A model generated the notes under the pieces. The model did not search any database and had not been told where the DNA came from. It saw only the letters and a list, made by a program, of their open reading frames with translations. Shown piece by piece: positions 24,156-37,279 of a stretch of 64,000 nucleotides of DNA. The position numbers and the translations under genes were made by a program. The stretch is taken from assembly GCA_048013815.1 (NCBI GenBank), contig CM106585.1, positions 9,796,001-9,860,000 on the forward strand. Reading direction: 5' to 3'. The number at the start of each line of letters is the position of its first letter. Positions within the stretch are counted from its first letter, which is position 1. The stretch comes from Setoptus koraiensis. Taxonomy: Eukaryota > Arthropoda.

Positions 24156-24618
24156 TTGACCTGTACCCTACGAAACTTTTTACTTAACTATTTTGACAAC
24201 AACAGAGATCTAGACCAATATTATATGATAATTTTGCCCGAATCTTTTAACTAACTAAGAACGAATTTAAATATTGTTAATTAAGTGACCTACAAATGTT
24301 AAAATACACTTGTTAGATTGCTGCTTTACCAGAATGATTCTCAAGCATTCCGCATAATAGACTTTGTGCTATTCAAACAACAAACTAATGTAGCTATAGT
24401 ATATACACCCGCCATCTCTTCCCTTCCCATCCCAACCACAATAACCACTTGTTGATATTCTCTCATCAAAGCCTATACTTATGCTAAATTGTAAAGTGCA
24501 CTATCAATGAATTGAAATTTTATCGAGGACACACTAAAGAAGCATGATGACAAATGTAAAAAGAAGAAGAAGTTATTGCATGATATATAAGCGTGTTACA
24601 AATAATGAATGCGAATTA

Positions 24619-24624
24619 AATAAA
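24619..24624 (+). terminator. Poly(A) signal downstream of the mannosidase
   Basis: AATAAA about 460 bp after the stop codon; the intervening sequence is AT-rich and looks like a 3' UTR. Confidence 0.5.
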
Positions 24625-25167
24625 TTTGAAAAATTTGTACATAATTACACATTTATAGTTGACATTCAGCAAGATAGTTATCATTGGTAAATTGTGCGTA
24701 GCGTGTAAGCTTATTACATCACCAGCATATTTATTTCATTTTGATGGTCTTATAACATGTGATAGCCATGAGAAAGTGAAACAATCTGGAGTAAGTTCAG
24801 TTTGTTGTTCACATTAACACAATTGTTTTGGTCATGAGCAAGGTCTGGCGTTCTTCTGTAAAAAAAAAGGAAAAGGAAAAAAGCAAAAAGAAATGGCATT
24901 CCTTGCAACGTGGTTATGGTATTAAGTTTGCTGGCTACTTTCCATGTGCGTTATTCACATCAGTAGACATTACAAAACATTATTAGTTGTTGTTTTGTTG
25001 TACTTAAATGACGACGACGACGACGACTACTACTACAATTTAAAGTAGTAGAAGTCGTAACTTTAAGTAGATGGAAGAAAACAACAACCAATAACAATTA
25101 GCAGTAAACATGACTTGTAAGTTTAGTGTGATGTAAATATCGCACATAAACGTCTAAATTGGACGCA

Positions 25168-25216
25168 AACAACACGAGCAAGTGGCCATAATTAATGACC
25201 ACTTGCTCGTGTTGTT
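25168..25216. repeat. Perfect 18-bp inverted repeat, 13-nt spacer
   Basis: AACAACACGAGCAAGTGG at 25168-25185 and its exact complement at 25199-25216, in gene-free DNA. Confidence 0.9.
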
Positions 25217-26284
25217 GTGCGCGTTGTTTCTGGTTTCCCTCAAACGCGCTCGTCTCTCTCATCGGCAACAGCAGCATCAACAGCAGCAACAACATGGGCA
25301 ACAGCAGCATCAACACGAGCAACAGCAGCAACAACAACAACAACAGCGACAAGGCGAGAGTTGTTTGCTGGTTGCTGGTTGTTGGTGGTGGTGGCGGCGG
25401 TGGTGTTGGTGGTGGTGGCGGTAGTATTCTGACCACTGGTTGTTCTCTAACTCTCTCTCTCTCTCTCTCTCGGTCTTTAAGTGACCGTGAACATGGCGCA
25501 AATTTATTATCGTCATCATCATCATCTGACCACTTGCGTGGATGTTGAACATGGCAACAACAGGCACAACAACAACAGCAGCACGGCCAACCCAGTGGCT
25601 ACCCGCAACATACAGCAGACGCATATAACGCGACCATTATTAGTGGCCATTAAAGAAGCGAAGGTCACACACTTGTTGTTGTTGTTGTTGCTGGTGGCGC
25701 ATTTTGAATGGCATTTTGCTAGCTCCATCTGCTTGCTTGTTAGTTAGTTGTTGGTTGCGTCGTTATTGTTGTGTTTAACAAGTCGTTTGAAGCAAAGAAT
25801 TAGAGGTTTTGTTTTTTAACAAGTCGTTTCGAGCAGAGCCAGAACGAAGGAATTAGAGGTCTTGTTTGTTTTCCGTCGCTCTCTCTCACTATGTCGCTCT
25901 GTCGTTGCGTCGCTCTCGCTCATTCTCGCACTCTAATCGCTCCTTCTTTTTTTAGAAGCCTGCCTAGAACAGATCGCAGCCATGCCAGCCGACTAGCAAA
26001 GGCAGCCAGCCAGCCAGCCAGACTGTTGCCGGCGAGAGAAGCATTAGCCTCAAAAATGAATATAAATATAAACTATGACTATTGGCAAACATTGGTTACA
26101 TTCGCAGAGCGTGTGTGTGTGTGTGCGTCTATTTGTGTCGTTCCGGGTAAACGCGTCACAACAGTCGGGCCAACGTTGGAGCTTGCGCGAAGTGACGCAC
26201 GCACACAAATTGAGAGACACAAGCAGGTTACGTTTTGTCATCTGTTAGTTGTAACTGTTGCCGCTGGCACTGCACTTGTATCCA

Positions 26285-26446
<162 letters not shown>

Positions 26447-27145
26447 GGTTGTCGTCGTCGTATCGATGCCTTTAATAGCGACACAGCAGCGAGAGTGACT
26501 AAAGTTAGCTCACAAGACAGGCGCGCACAGAGAGAGAGAGAGAGAGAGAGCACGGGCATGCATGATGCATGCGGTGGTGAGCGGAAAAAAACAACAACAA
26601 CAACGACGACGACGACAGCGCCAAGATCGAACAGATAGAAGGTTGTTTATTTGTGTCTATTTAGACTCTTTGTCACTACTACCGGTACAGTACGGGTGTC
26701 GGTGTGCCTTGAAAGTAATCGCTTGCCATATTGCCGTATTGCCGTATTGCCGTATTGGCGCAGCTATATTTATTATACAGTGTAAGTATAGTTATATGGT
26801 GCGGCTGTTAGGCTGTGTGGTAGGCAGCATAGTGTTTGTCGATAGGAAGCGAGTCGGTTATGTTAGCGCAGTTAGCTAACTGTACTCGCTGTCGCTGTTG
26901 GCTTAGCTGGCGACCAAACCGGTTTGTGTGTGTTTTTTATCACATGCATTTCGGCACTAGCGATAGCGGATGATGTCACATCATACGGTAGTAATTGTGA
27001 ACACTACAAAACGTTATATCTGTTTGTTTGTACACACACACACACACTCACAAATATAATAATAATTAGCAGTGGGAGTACAAATGAACAAATGAATAAA
27101 GCGAGCTAATGTTACGCACACACACAGCATGCACAGTCTCTGCCA

Positions 27146-27449
27146 GCGAGATGCAATCTCGCTCGGCTGGCTGTTATTACCATACCAGCCAGCCGAGCAA
27201 CGAGCCAGCCTAACGCCGAGCCACCCGTAAGCCATAGACAGTGCACGGCGGAGTCTATCATACAGTATGATCATACTGTATTCACTCAGTGAATTTCACT
27301 GCATTCAAACACCGTCTATGGCGGCTCACAATCGCATTCCCGATTCTCGATTCGCGACTCGCGATATCGCCAGATATTCACCGCCGCTCGCTGTTGTCGT
27401 CGCTGCCAACTATATTTGTGCGTGAATACTTTGGCGCACAAATATAGTT
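27146..27449. repeat. Cluster of short palindromes and inverted repeats
   Basis: In order: GCGAGAT/ATCTCGC at 27146-27162; GCTCGGCTGGCTG at 27161-27173 with its complement at 27186-27198; ATACAGTATGA and complement, no spacer, at 27260-27281; TTCACT-C-AGTGAA at 27281-27293, overlapping CAGTGAA-T-TTCACTG at 27287-27301; GCCATAGAC at 27231-27239 pairing with 27314-27322 around these; and AACTATATTTGTGCG at 27408-27422 with its complement at 27435-27449. All are perfect. Confidence 0.9.
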
Positions 27450-27642
27450 AACTCCATTTTGTTTTGAGCCGCTGCCTTCTCTGGTTGCGTCTGTGTCGCC
27501 GTGTGTGTGTGTGTGTGTCGCCGTGAGTGTGTGTCGTCTCGCATTAACTCGCTGCGACTGCACTGTTTTATGCACCGAGTTGCACTAGTGCTGGCGTATA
27601 GCTGCGGCTCGGCTGTTGCATCGGCGGCGGCGGCAGCGAAAG

Positions 27643-27815
27643 TCGAGAATCGGGAGTCGGGAGTCGAGCATCGGCGTCGAGCATCGCGAGTCGACAATCG
27701 CGAGCCGAGAGCTGAGAATCGAGAGCTGAGAATCGAGGGCTGAGATTCGAGGGCTGAGATTCGAGGGCTAAGAATCGGGAGTCGAGCGTCGGGAGTCGAG
27801 CACCGCGAGTCGAGA
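27643..27815. repeat. Degenerate minisatellite (GAGTCG/GAGAATCG units)
   Basis: Tandem units such as GGGAGTCGAG, CGAGAGCTGAGAAT and GGGCTGAGATTCGA, drifting along the array. Frames on either strand look repetitive only because of the array. Confidence 0.85.
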
Positions 27816-27902
27816 GTGCAACGAGACGACGGAGAAGTTGTAAATTGTTGGAGCGTCGCAACTCCGCATTACAGATACAGCAGGGCGCATAGTCGCCGAG
27901 TG

Positions 27903-28207
27903 GCGCATAGTGAGCAGGGCGAGCGCAGCGAGCAAAGTGGGCAAAGCGAGCAGGGCGAGTGGCGCGAGCGGGGCAAACCGACGAGTTGCGAGCGGGGCAA
28001 ACCGACGAGTTGCGAGCAGTGCGAATAGTCACTATTCAATAGTGCGAATAGCGCGAATAGCGCGAATGGTGCGATTAGTGCGATTAGGGCGAGCAAAGTG
28101 AGCAAAGTGAGAAAAGTGAGCAAAGCGGGCAAAGCGAGCACGGCGGGCAGGGCGAGCAAAGTGAGCAAAGTGAGCAAAGTGAGCAAAGTGAGCAAAGCGA
28201 GCAAAGT
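27903..28207. repeat. 9-bp minisatellite (AGCAAAGTG-type units)
   Basis: About 30 units of AGCAAAGTG and variants (AGCAGGGCG, GGCAAACCG, GAATAGCGC). The plus strand has very few T or C in parts. The minus frame reads as leucine-rich repeats of LLTLL type, an artefact of the 9-bp period. Confidence 0.88.
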
Positions 28208-28382
28208 GAACAGAGAGAGCGTGGTGCAGTGAGCTCCCCCGTGAGTTGCCCCGGCCGACATGATTGGCCGTGTTTTATTATCAACAGTTGCTATCTGTGT
28301 GCGATGCGCCACACATCAAATCCATTCATAGGTAGCTGCAAACAGCTTGACACCAGCTCCTCATATAGGCCGCCGCAGCATC

Positions 28383-29168
28383 ATGAGGTCGGCAAGACCG
28401 GCTCAGGATCGCAAATTTGGTTGCGATCAGTGCGACAAGCGATTTTTCACTAGGAAAGATGTTAAGCGACACTCAATAGTTCATACGGGTATTAGAAACT
28501 ATCAATGTCCATTATGTCATACTAGATTCGGTAGGAAGGATCATCTAGTGAGACACGCCAAAAAGTCGTGCACCGCCAATAGCCTGCACAACACCCCTGC
28601 CGCCCCAGCCAAGCCAGTGACAGACGCAAATCATATTCAGCAGCTAAATCATCATCACAACCACAACCACAATCATCAGCATCACCAGCATCACCAACAA
28701 CACCAACCACAACCTCAACCACAACCTCAACCACAACTACACCTAGAGCAACAACAACAACTAGAGCAGCAACAACTAGACCAGCAACAACTGCAACGAC
28801 AACTTCACCAGCAACAGCAACAACAACAACAACAACAACTAGAGCAACAGCAACTGCAACAACAACTCAACCAGCAACAACAACTGCATCACCACCACCA
28901 TCACCACCAACAACAACAACAACACCAACTACAGCAACAGCAGCAACAACAACAACAGCAACAACTGCACCTCCAACTACAGCAACCCTCGCCACAGCCA
29001 CAACCACAACCACAAAGTGCCTCCACACCAGCTCCCACACCTTTCACCAGCAGTATGACCAGTGGCTTTCCTAATTGTAACTCTTACCACCACCATCATC
29101 AAACAATCGACACGTTTGAGCCGCTATATGATTACAACAACTACACCTCACCCTTCTATCAGTATTGA
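28383..29168 (+). CDS. PLAG-type C2H2 zinc-finger protein, last two fingers and polyQ/H tail (probably 3' exon)
   Basis: A predicted nuclear DNA-binding regulator. Two C2H2 fingers lie near the start: FGCDQCDKRFFTRKDVKRH and YQCPLCHTRFGRKDHLVRH. These match fingers 6 and 7 of vertebrate PLAG1 (CEHCDRRFYTRKDVRRH, then QRFGRKDHLTRHMKKSH from memory), including the linker length. PLAG1 has seven fingers, and the first five are not found upstream, so this is probably the last coding exon; acceptor-like CAG sites stand at about 28377 and 28418. If ATG 28383 is used the product is 261 residues. After the fingers come long Gln/His runs (about residues 80-205), then a short Ser/Pro/Tyr-rich end. The frame opens upstream only with a non-ATG codon. 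Confidence 0.75.
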   Translation: MRSARPAQDRKFGCDQCDKRFFTRKDVKRHSIVHTGIRNYQCPLCHTRFGRKDHLVRHAKKSCTANSLHNTPAAPAKPVTDANHIQQLNHHHNHNHNHQHHQHHQQHQPQPQPQPQPQLHLEQQQQLEQQQLDQQQLQRQLHQQQQQQQQQQLEQQQLQQQLNQQQQLHHHHHHHQQQQQHQLQQQQQQQQQQQLHLQLQQPSPQPQPQPQSASTPAPTPFTSSMTSGFPNCNSYHHHHQTIDTFEPLYDYNNYTSPFYQY

Positions 29169-29312
29169 CCAGCCATTGACAAGCAAAACCAGCCAAATCA
29201 AGCAACAAAACACGCAACAGTTTACGGGTAAACTAACATCGATGACAACATCGCGCGACGAAAACGATACGGGTAAACACCAACCAACTCTCTACTATTA
29301 CAACCATAACAA

Positions 29313-29377
29313 CTATTATTATTATTATTATTATATATATATTATTATTATTATTATTACTATTATTATTATTATTG
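29313..29377. repeat. ATT trinucleotide tract
   Basis: ATT repeats broken by a short TATATATATA run, between the convergent PLAG-like and NFATC2IP-like genes. Confidence 0.85.
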
Positions 29378-29430
29378 TATAACTATTATGAATTTTAATT
29401 AAAAATTACAATTTGTACATTTGTGTATGT

Positions 29431-30369
29431 TTATTCGGTGCAATCAACAATATGTACATCTATTACATCGCCATCTTCAAGTTCAAGCTCGTTGGCAGTT
29501 TGATCATCTTCAACTTGATCGCCGTCGATTTGAAGATGAACACTATGCAAATCTACACCCGCCCTCTCAGCATACAATCGCTTTAATTCGGAAAACGGCT
29601 GATCTTTGAAAATATTAAAAGTGTTGGCCTTCTTAGAACGACCATCTTGCAAAGTAAGCTCCAGTTGATCTGGATGCTTTTGAGGTTGCGAGGATTTATT
29701 GCAGTTGTAATCGCATGCCTCCAATATATCCGTTACGCATAGTTTCAAGGATGCGGGTGTCGCATCAGAAGGCACAAGCTCATCCTTGTGTCGCAATATA
29801 ATTGAATTCACTTGTTTGTTGAGCTTATCAGTGAGATCTTTCAAAGCAACAGCAATACTTGTGTTATATGTCATATCGAATGTGTATATTTTAAAATTGT
29901 AATACATTTTCAATGTGTAACCATAATCTTGGAAGGATGCATCTTGACAGCTTGTATTTAACTCAGATACTGCACTAGAATCATGAATTGATTCTTCGTG
30001 AAGTTCCGACAAGTCGTCAGGCAGCGCAGGAATTGCCTTTTCGTGGGTGGTTATTTCGATAATTGAGGTATCTGAATCGTCCGAGTCCACGAGAGCCTCA
30101 ATGAGATCCTGGTTTATTTCAACCCGATCGACTGCTGGTCGTGAGTCTTGCTGGCTATTTTCACTAGTGGTTTGTTGTGTGCATGTTGTGGACGTCCCTT
30201 TCCTTCCTTTGAATATAATCTCAAGTTCCTCTGCAGAATCATCATCACTGTCCGATTGATTGTAAAGCTTGTTGTTTAATTGGTTGATCTTGTAATCGTA
30301 TATATCAGCTGCGCTATCATCTGCACTGTCATCCGAGGCAACAGAATCACTAGGTTTCATGTTTTGCAT
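29431..30369 (-). CDS. NFATC2IP/Rad60/Esc2-like protein with two SUMO-like domains
   Basis: The RENi family links SUMO pathway enzymes with genome stability in the nucleus (family knowledge). The 312-residue intronless frame starts at ATG 30369. Residues 1-130 are acidic and disordered (many DDS repeats, SUMO-interaction-like stretches such as DTSIIEI). A first SUMO-like fold is likely at about 155-225. A clear Rad60-SLD-type domain is at about 236-310 (LTLQDGRSKKANTFNIFKDQ, then VHLQIDGDQVEDDQTANELE and GDVIDVHI); the protein ends at DCTE after the last strand, without the diglycine needed for SUMO conjugation, as in this family. The stop codon lies inside an AATAAA hexamer, so the 3' UTR is very short. 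It converges with the PLAG-like gene and diverges from the chimera at 30957. Confidence 0.85.
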   Translation of the reverse strand: MQNMKPSDSVASDDSADDSAADIYDYKINQLNNKLYNQSDSDDDSAEELEIIFKGRKGTSTTCTQQTTSENSQQDSRPAVDRVEINQDLIEALVDSDDSDTSIIEITTHEKAIPALPDDLSELHEESIHDSSAVSELNTSCQDASFQDYGYTLKMYYNFKIYTFDMTYNTSIAVALKDLTDKLNKQVNSIILRHKDELVPSDATPASLKLCVTDILEACDYNCNKSSQPQKHPDQLELTLQDGRSKKANTFNIFKDQPFSELKRLYAERAGVDLHSVHLQIDGDQVEDDQTANELELEDGDVIDVHIVDCTE

Positions 30370-30956
30370 TTCACTGGATTGTTGTGATTAATAATTGATT
30401 GCCAGTCTTCAAGTTTCATAGGTTTGGGTAGATGAAAATAGATGGAAGAAACAATCAAACTAATATTGAAAAAAAAAACAAAATGATATTCATACGATAT
30501 CATACGCGCACATTGACATGGCGCGTGATACAAATGTTACCAACGAAAATATTTTTGTTTGTAATTATTCTGGGCGGACTTTTCATCCCCATCACCTGAA
30601 ATTGTTTTGAATGTCTAAACAAACCTTACCCCGATTCTTCAGCCGGGGTGAAAAAAGGCAACATGAGGCACAAATAAAAATGGGAATGGAACGATGATCG
30701 GTCACGGGCGCAGATTCGGGTTATCATTTTGGGCTTTCTTCCCAACTACTTTTGTATCTGGCGCCATGAGTCTCGCAGTGCATGTTTTTGCATCATATAA
30801 TCAACGAACAACAATAATAATAATACCTTCTGCACGCTCGAATATTGTTTAGTCATGTGATACTGTGTGGATCTCATTACTTCTTCGCGTCCTTAGCCAA
30901 TAAAATGAAACTTGAAGATGAGCCATTAATCACAACAGCCTAATGAAATATTGAAC
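30370..30956. promoter_or_regulatory. Shared divergent upstream region, partly an inverted duplication
   Basis: This 587-bp region separates two genes that start head to head. Sequence just before each start codon is related in inverted orientation: both carry ATGAAACTTGAAGA followed by ATTAATCACAACA and a few bases of spacer before the start. The duplication therefore took the 5' leader along with the N-terminal coding part. A CCCCG/CGGGG mini-hairpin is at about 30631-30649. Confidence 0.6.
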
Positions 30957-31559
30957 ATGAAACCCGGTGATTCTATCGCCTCCGGCGACAACAATTCTAG
31001 CACTACCGATATTAATCAATTAAACAGTAAGCCCAGCGATCGACAAGAAAACGATGATGACACCGCTGAGAAACTAGAGAAAATATTCAAAAAGATGAAA
31101 GGCACGTCTGACACATGTACACAACAAGCCGTTAATGAAGGTGGCCAGAATGACTTGCCATCATCCAATGCCTATGATATGTTGGTTGGTAAGATAGCGA
31201 CAAGATTAAATATTGTTTGTCATCCAGATCCCTCTGTTACCCTGAAGGCGATTCGTATGACACTAGAGGAACAGTTGAAACAAAACAATGAGCCAGTCAA
31301 TAGAGAGTTTTCTGTTGCAGCTAAAGGACAAAAAAATAGTTTGGCTAAATTTACAGTGGATGATATAGCATTGCCCGCCTCTAAGGATAGTGATCATGAC
31401 GCTGACCATGCAGCGAAGGTGCTCAAATTACTCTATCTTGATGATTTGAGACTACTTCAGACTCAAGTGAATGAAATAATAGGCTCTGTCCAGAGCATCA
31501 CAACTACCCGACCTCTGATCCATTCTGAGGGCAACAGGGTCAAGAACAGGAACAGCTGA
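30957..31559 (+). CDS. Chimeric protein: NFATC2IP-like N-terminus fused to RTRAF (C14orf166/CLE) C-terminal domain
   Basis: The 200-residue intronless frame starts at ATG 30957. Residues 1-70 copy the disordered N-terminus of the neighbouring minus-strand gene (MKPGDSIASGDN against MKPSDSVASDDS; INQLNSKPSD against INQLNNKLYN; KMKGTSDTCTQQ against GRKGTSTTCTQQ). From about residue 75 the sequence matches the C-terminal half of RTRAF: LKAIRMTLEEQLKQN (human LKAIRILVQERLTQD), DHAAKVLKLLYLDDLRLLQ (EAAQILRLLHIEELRELQ) and VNEIIGSVQSI (INEAIVAVQAI). RTRAF is part of the tRNA ligase and RNA polymerase II-linked complexes. The RTRAF N-terminal domain is absent. The end is Arg/Asn-rich. The frame is clean, so it may be a working new gene; a decaying retro-chimera is the alternative. 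Confidence 0.78.
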   Translation: MKPGDSIASGDNNSSTTDINQLNSKPSDRQENDDDTAEKLEKIFKKMKGTSDTCTQQAVNEGGQNDLPSSNAYDMLVGKIATRLNIVCHPDPSVTLKAIRMTLEEQLKQNNEPVNREFSVAAKGQKNSLAKFTVDDIALPASKDSDHDADHAAKVLKLLYLDDLRLLQTQVNEIIGSVQSITTTRPLIHSEGNRVKNRNS

Positions 31560-31959
31560 TTTACAGACCGAGAAAACTCGATGGATTTCTTCTTTTGCTC
31601 CGAGAGAAACACGCCTTTTCTACGCACTAGCACACATTCTTCCGGCAACATAGTCTGATTATTTTTTGTTTGGACGTGAATGGGTCCGAAATTGTTACTG
31701 TATTTCGAAAAAAAAACGTCCGGCCTAATAATAAAAAACTCTGCCCTACCGTTTTGTGAGAAATAGTTAACTTATAACTGTAAGTTTTACCTTTGAAATT
31801 GGCGCCTCGCGCCTGCGCTCAACATTCTTTGTCATGTGTCGCTTTGTAAACAGTTTGTACCTAATATCAAAGAAAATCAATGATATCATCGGGATTTACA
31901 CTTTACTACGAGGATCCACGAGTCAATTTATTTATCTCAATCTTTGAACAATTTATACC
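31560..31959. other. Intergenic gap before SNRPD3
   Basis: 400 bp without a gene. It should hold the 3' end of the chimera and the SNRPD3 promoter. No clear TATA box or AATAAA is seen close to the chimera stop; AATAATAAAAAAC occurs at about 31726-31738. Confidence 0.5.
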
Positions 31960-32528
31960 ATGTCTATCGGAGTGCCGATTAAGGTCCTGCACGAGGCGGA
32001 AGGTCATGTTATCACGTGCGAAACCACCAATGGTGAGTATTTGTTTCCCGACTATTATCGCATCACCTTTTTGTCGTTGGTTTTCTTCATGAATCAATTC
32101 TTAATTTGTTTAAAATTCACAGGCGAAGTTTACAGAGGCAAACTTGTTGAGGCTGAAGACTCGATGAACTTACAAATGAGCCAACTGACAGTAACCCACC
32201 GAGACGGAAGGATATCACAAATGGAGAATGTATTCATTAGGGGAAGCAAAATTAGATTTCTCATACTTCCCGATATGCTTAAAAATGCCCCCATGTTCAA
32301 GAAGCTTGGCACGAAAGGGCAGACTGCCACTACCACAGGTAGAGGCAAGTCTGCCATACTGAGAGCACAAGGTAAGATAAACGAGAGCAGAAACAAACTT
32401 CTCGTAGTGCATCAATTTTTTATTCGTCTATATCAACACTCCGACTTTCTCCTCTATTTTCCCGCTCACGTTTAGTTGCAAGAGGACGCGGTCGCGCCAG
32501 GTCAATCATTGCAAGGAGAGGTAAATAG
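31960..32528 (+). CDS. SNRPD3: Small nuclear ribonucleoprotein Sm D3
   Basis: Core subunit of the heptameric Sm ring on U1, U2, U4 and U5 snRNAs in the spliceosome. Three exons: 31960-32032, 32123-32371 and 32476-32528, with GTGAGT and GTAAGA donors and introns of 90 and 104 bp, giving 124 residues (human 126). The N-terminus [16 protein letters not shown] is identical to human. Sm1 ([19 protein letters not shown]) and Sm2 ([20 protein letters not shown]) are complete. The C-terminal GRG/RG-rich tail ([17 protein letters not shown]), target of arginine methylation in the family, is split off on exon 3. It converges with RAD51D with only 38 bp between stop codons. Confidence 0.97.
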
Positions 32529-32566
32529 AGTTATTTGTATTGTAAAAAAAAACATTCTTCAACAAC

Positions 32567-33523
32567 TCAACGAACCGTCGAAATTCCATCGTCATCAATA
32601 AAGAATGGTACAGAGAATCCTATCTTGGAGACATTATGTATAGTCTTGAGAATCACCGCTTTCCTTAGAGTTGAGTTTGGGTATCTTTTGAACAGCTCGC
32701 TAACATCTGGTATCTTCTCCAGTCGGATTCTATGATCAATGGCGTTCGTCCACGGTCTTGTGAACGAAGACTGGTTGTCTGAGCTGGTAATGATAACAAT
32801 AACATTTTTAGTTATGGCAATGTTAGTGAGCAAACGCATCACTTCATGTATATAGACTTCGATATTGTCCTTAATACTGAGCAGATCTTCTTGTATCAGG
32901 AATGATAATGAATCAATAATGATACATTTGACTTCATTGCGAACATCACAGTGTACTAATTGGTTAAGAAGGTGTACCAAATCTGAAAGCTTTGACGGTC
33001 GTGCAATTTCAATACGCCTCAAATATTTCGAATCCATTTCGTTTTTATCTATCACCTTATTTGCTTTTTGAGCAGTATAGGTGGCTATTCTGTCCTGATT
33101 AACATCAAAACTTGAGGCCACATAGAGTATATTAAATTTTTCATAATGACTGAGAATCTGTCCACACAACAGGTAGCACATTTCTGTTTTGCCACATTCT
33201 GTATCTCCTAAGAATTCCACTATCTCTTGAGTCTGGTAACCATCATCTAGAGCCTTTGTGAGCTCGGGTATTCCGGTTGGGCAGAGTTTGCTCCTTTGTA
33301 AGGTTATTTCCATCCAATGATTGAGACTATGACATGGCGACAAGTATCTGTTCTTGGCAGAGTCTTTAATATTTTTTAACTTGTTATAGGGTATCTTGGT
33401 TTTATTCTTGATTTCCATGAGATCGGTCATGACGAGATCATTGACAGTCCAAATGTCAGCATTGTTCAATTGTTCCAAGAATTCTTGCGTGACGTGCTCT
33501 AGCTCGGTCGATAGAAAGGCCAT
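32567..33523 (-). CDS. RAD51D: RAD51 paralogue, RAD51D-like
   Basis: RAD51D works with RAD51B/C and XRCC2 in homologous recombination (family knowledge). Intronless frame of 318 residues (human 328). An N-terminal helical domain (1-75) comes before the linker. Then GIPELTKALDDGYQTQEIVEFLG matches human [23 protein letters not shown]. Walker A is GDTECGKT at about 105-112, with Lys and Thr intact, and Walker B is VKCIIIDSLSFL. The ATPase core continues to about 295. Odd: GDTECGKT is an unusual P-loop (the typical form is GGPGSGKT). The family assignment is from pattern recall; other RAD51 paralogues such as XRCC2 fit less well. No intron, unlike vertebrate orthologues. Confidence 0.85.
   Translation of the reverse strand: MAFLSTELEHVTQEFLEQLNNADIWTVNDLVMTDLMEIKNKTKIPYNKLKNIKDSAKNRYLSPCHSLNHWMEITLQRSKLCPTGIPELTKALDDGYQTQEIVEFLGDTECGKTEMCYLLCGQILSHYEKFNILYVASSFDVNQDRIATYTAQKANKVIDKNEMDSKYLRRIEIARPSKLSDLVHLLNQLVHCDVRNEVKCIIIDSLSFLIQEDLLSIKDNIEVYIHEVMRLLTNIAITKNVIVIITSSDNQSSFTRPWTNAIDHRIRLEKIPDVSELFKRYPNSTLRKAVILKTIHNVSKIGFSVPFFIDDDGISTVR
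32597..32602 (+). terminator. Likely SNRPD3 poly(A) signal inside RAD51D coding sequence
   Basis: AATAAA on the plus strand, 69 bp after the SNRPD3 stop and antisense to the last codons of RAD51D. If used, the two mature transcripts overlap tail to tail. A minus-strand AATAAA for RAD51D lies at about 32415-32420 inside SNRPD3 intron 2. Confidence 0.5.

Positions 33524-37279
<3,756 letters not shown>

Noticed and set aside
27869-28312. Leucine-rich LLTLL-type frame on the minus strand
   Set aside because: A 9-bp minisatellite read in one frame; not a true leucine-rich repeat protein.
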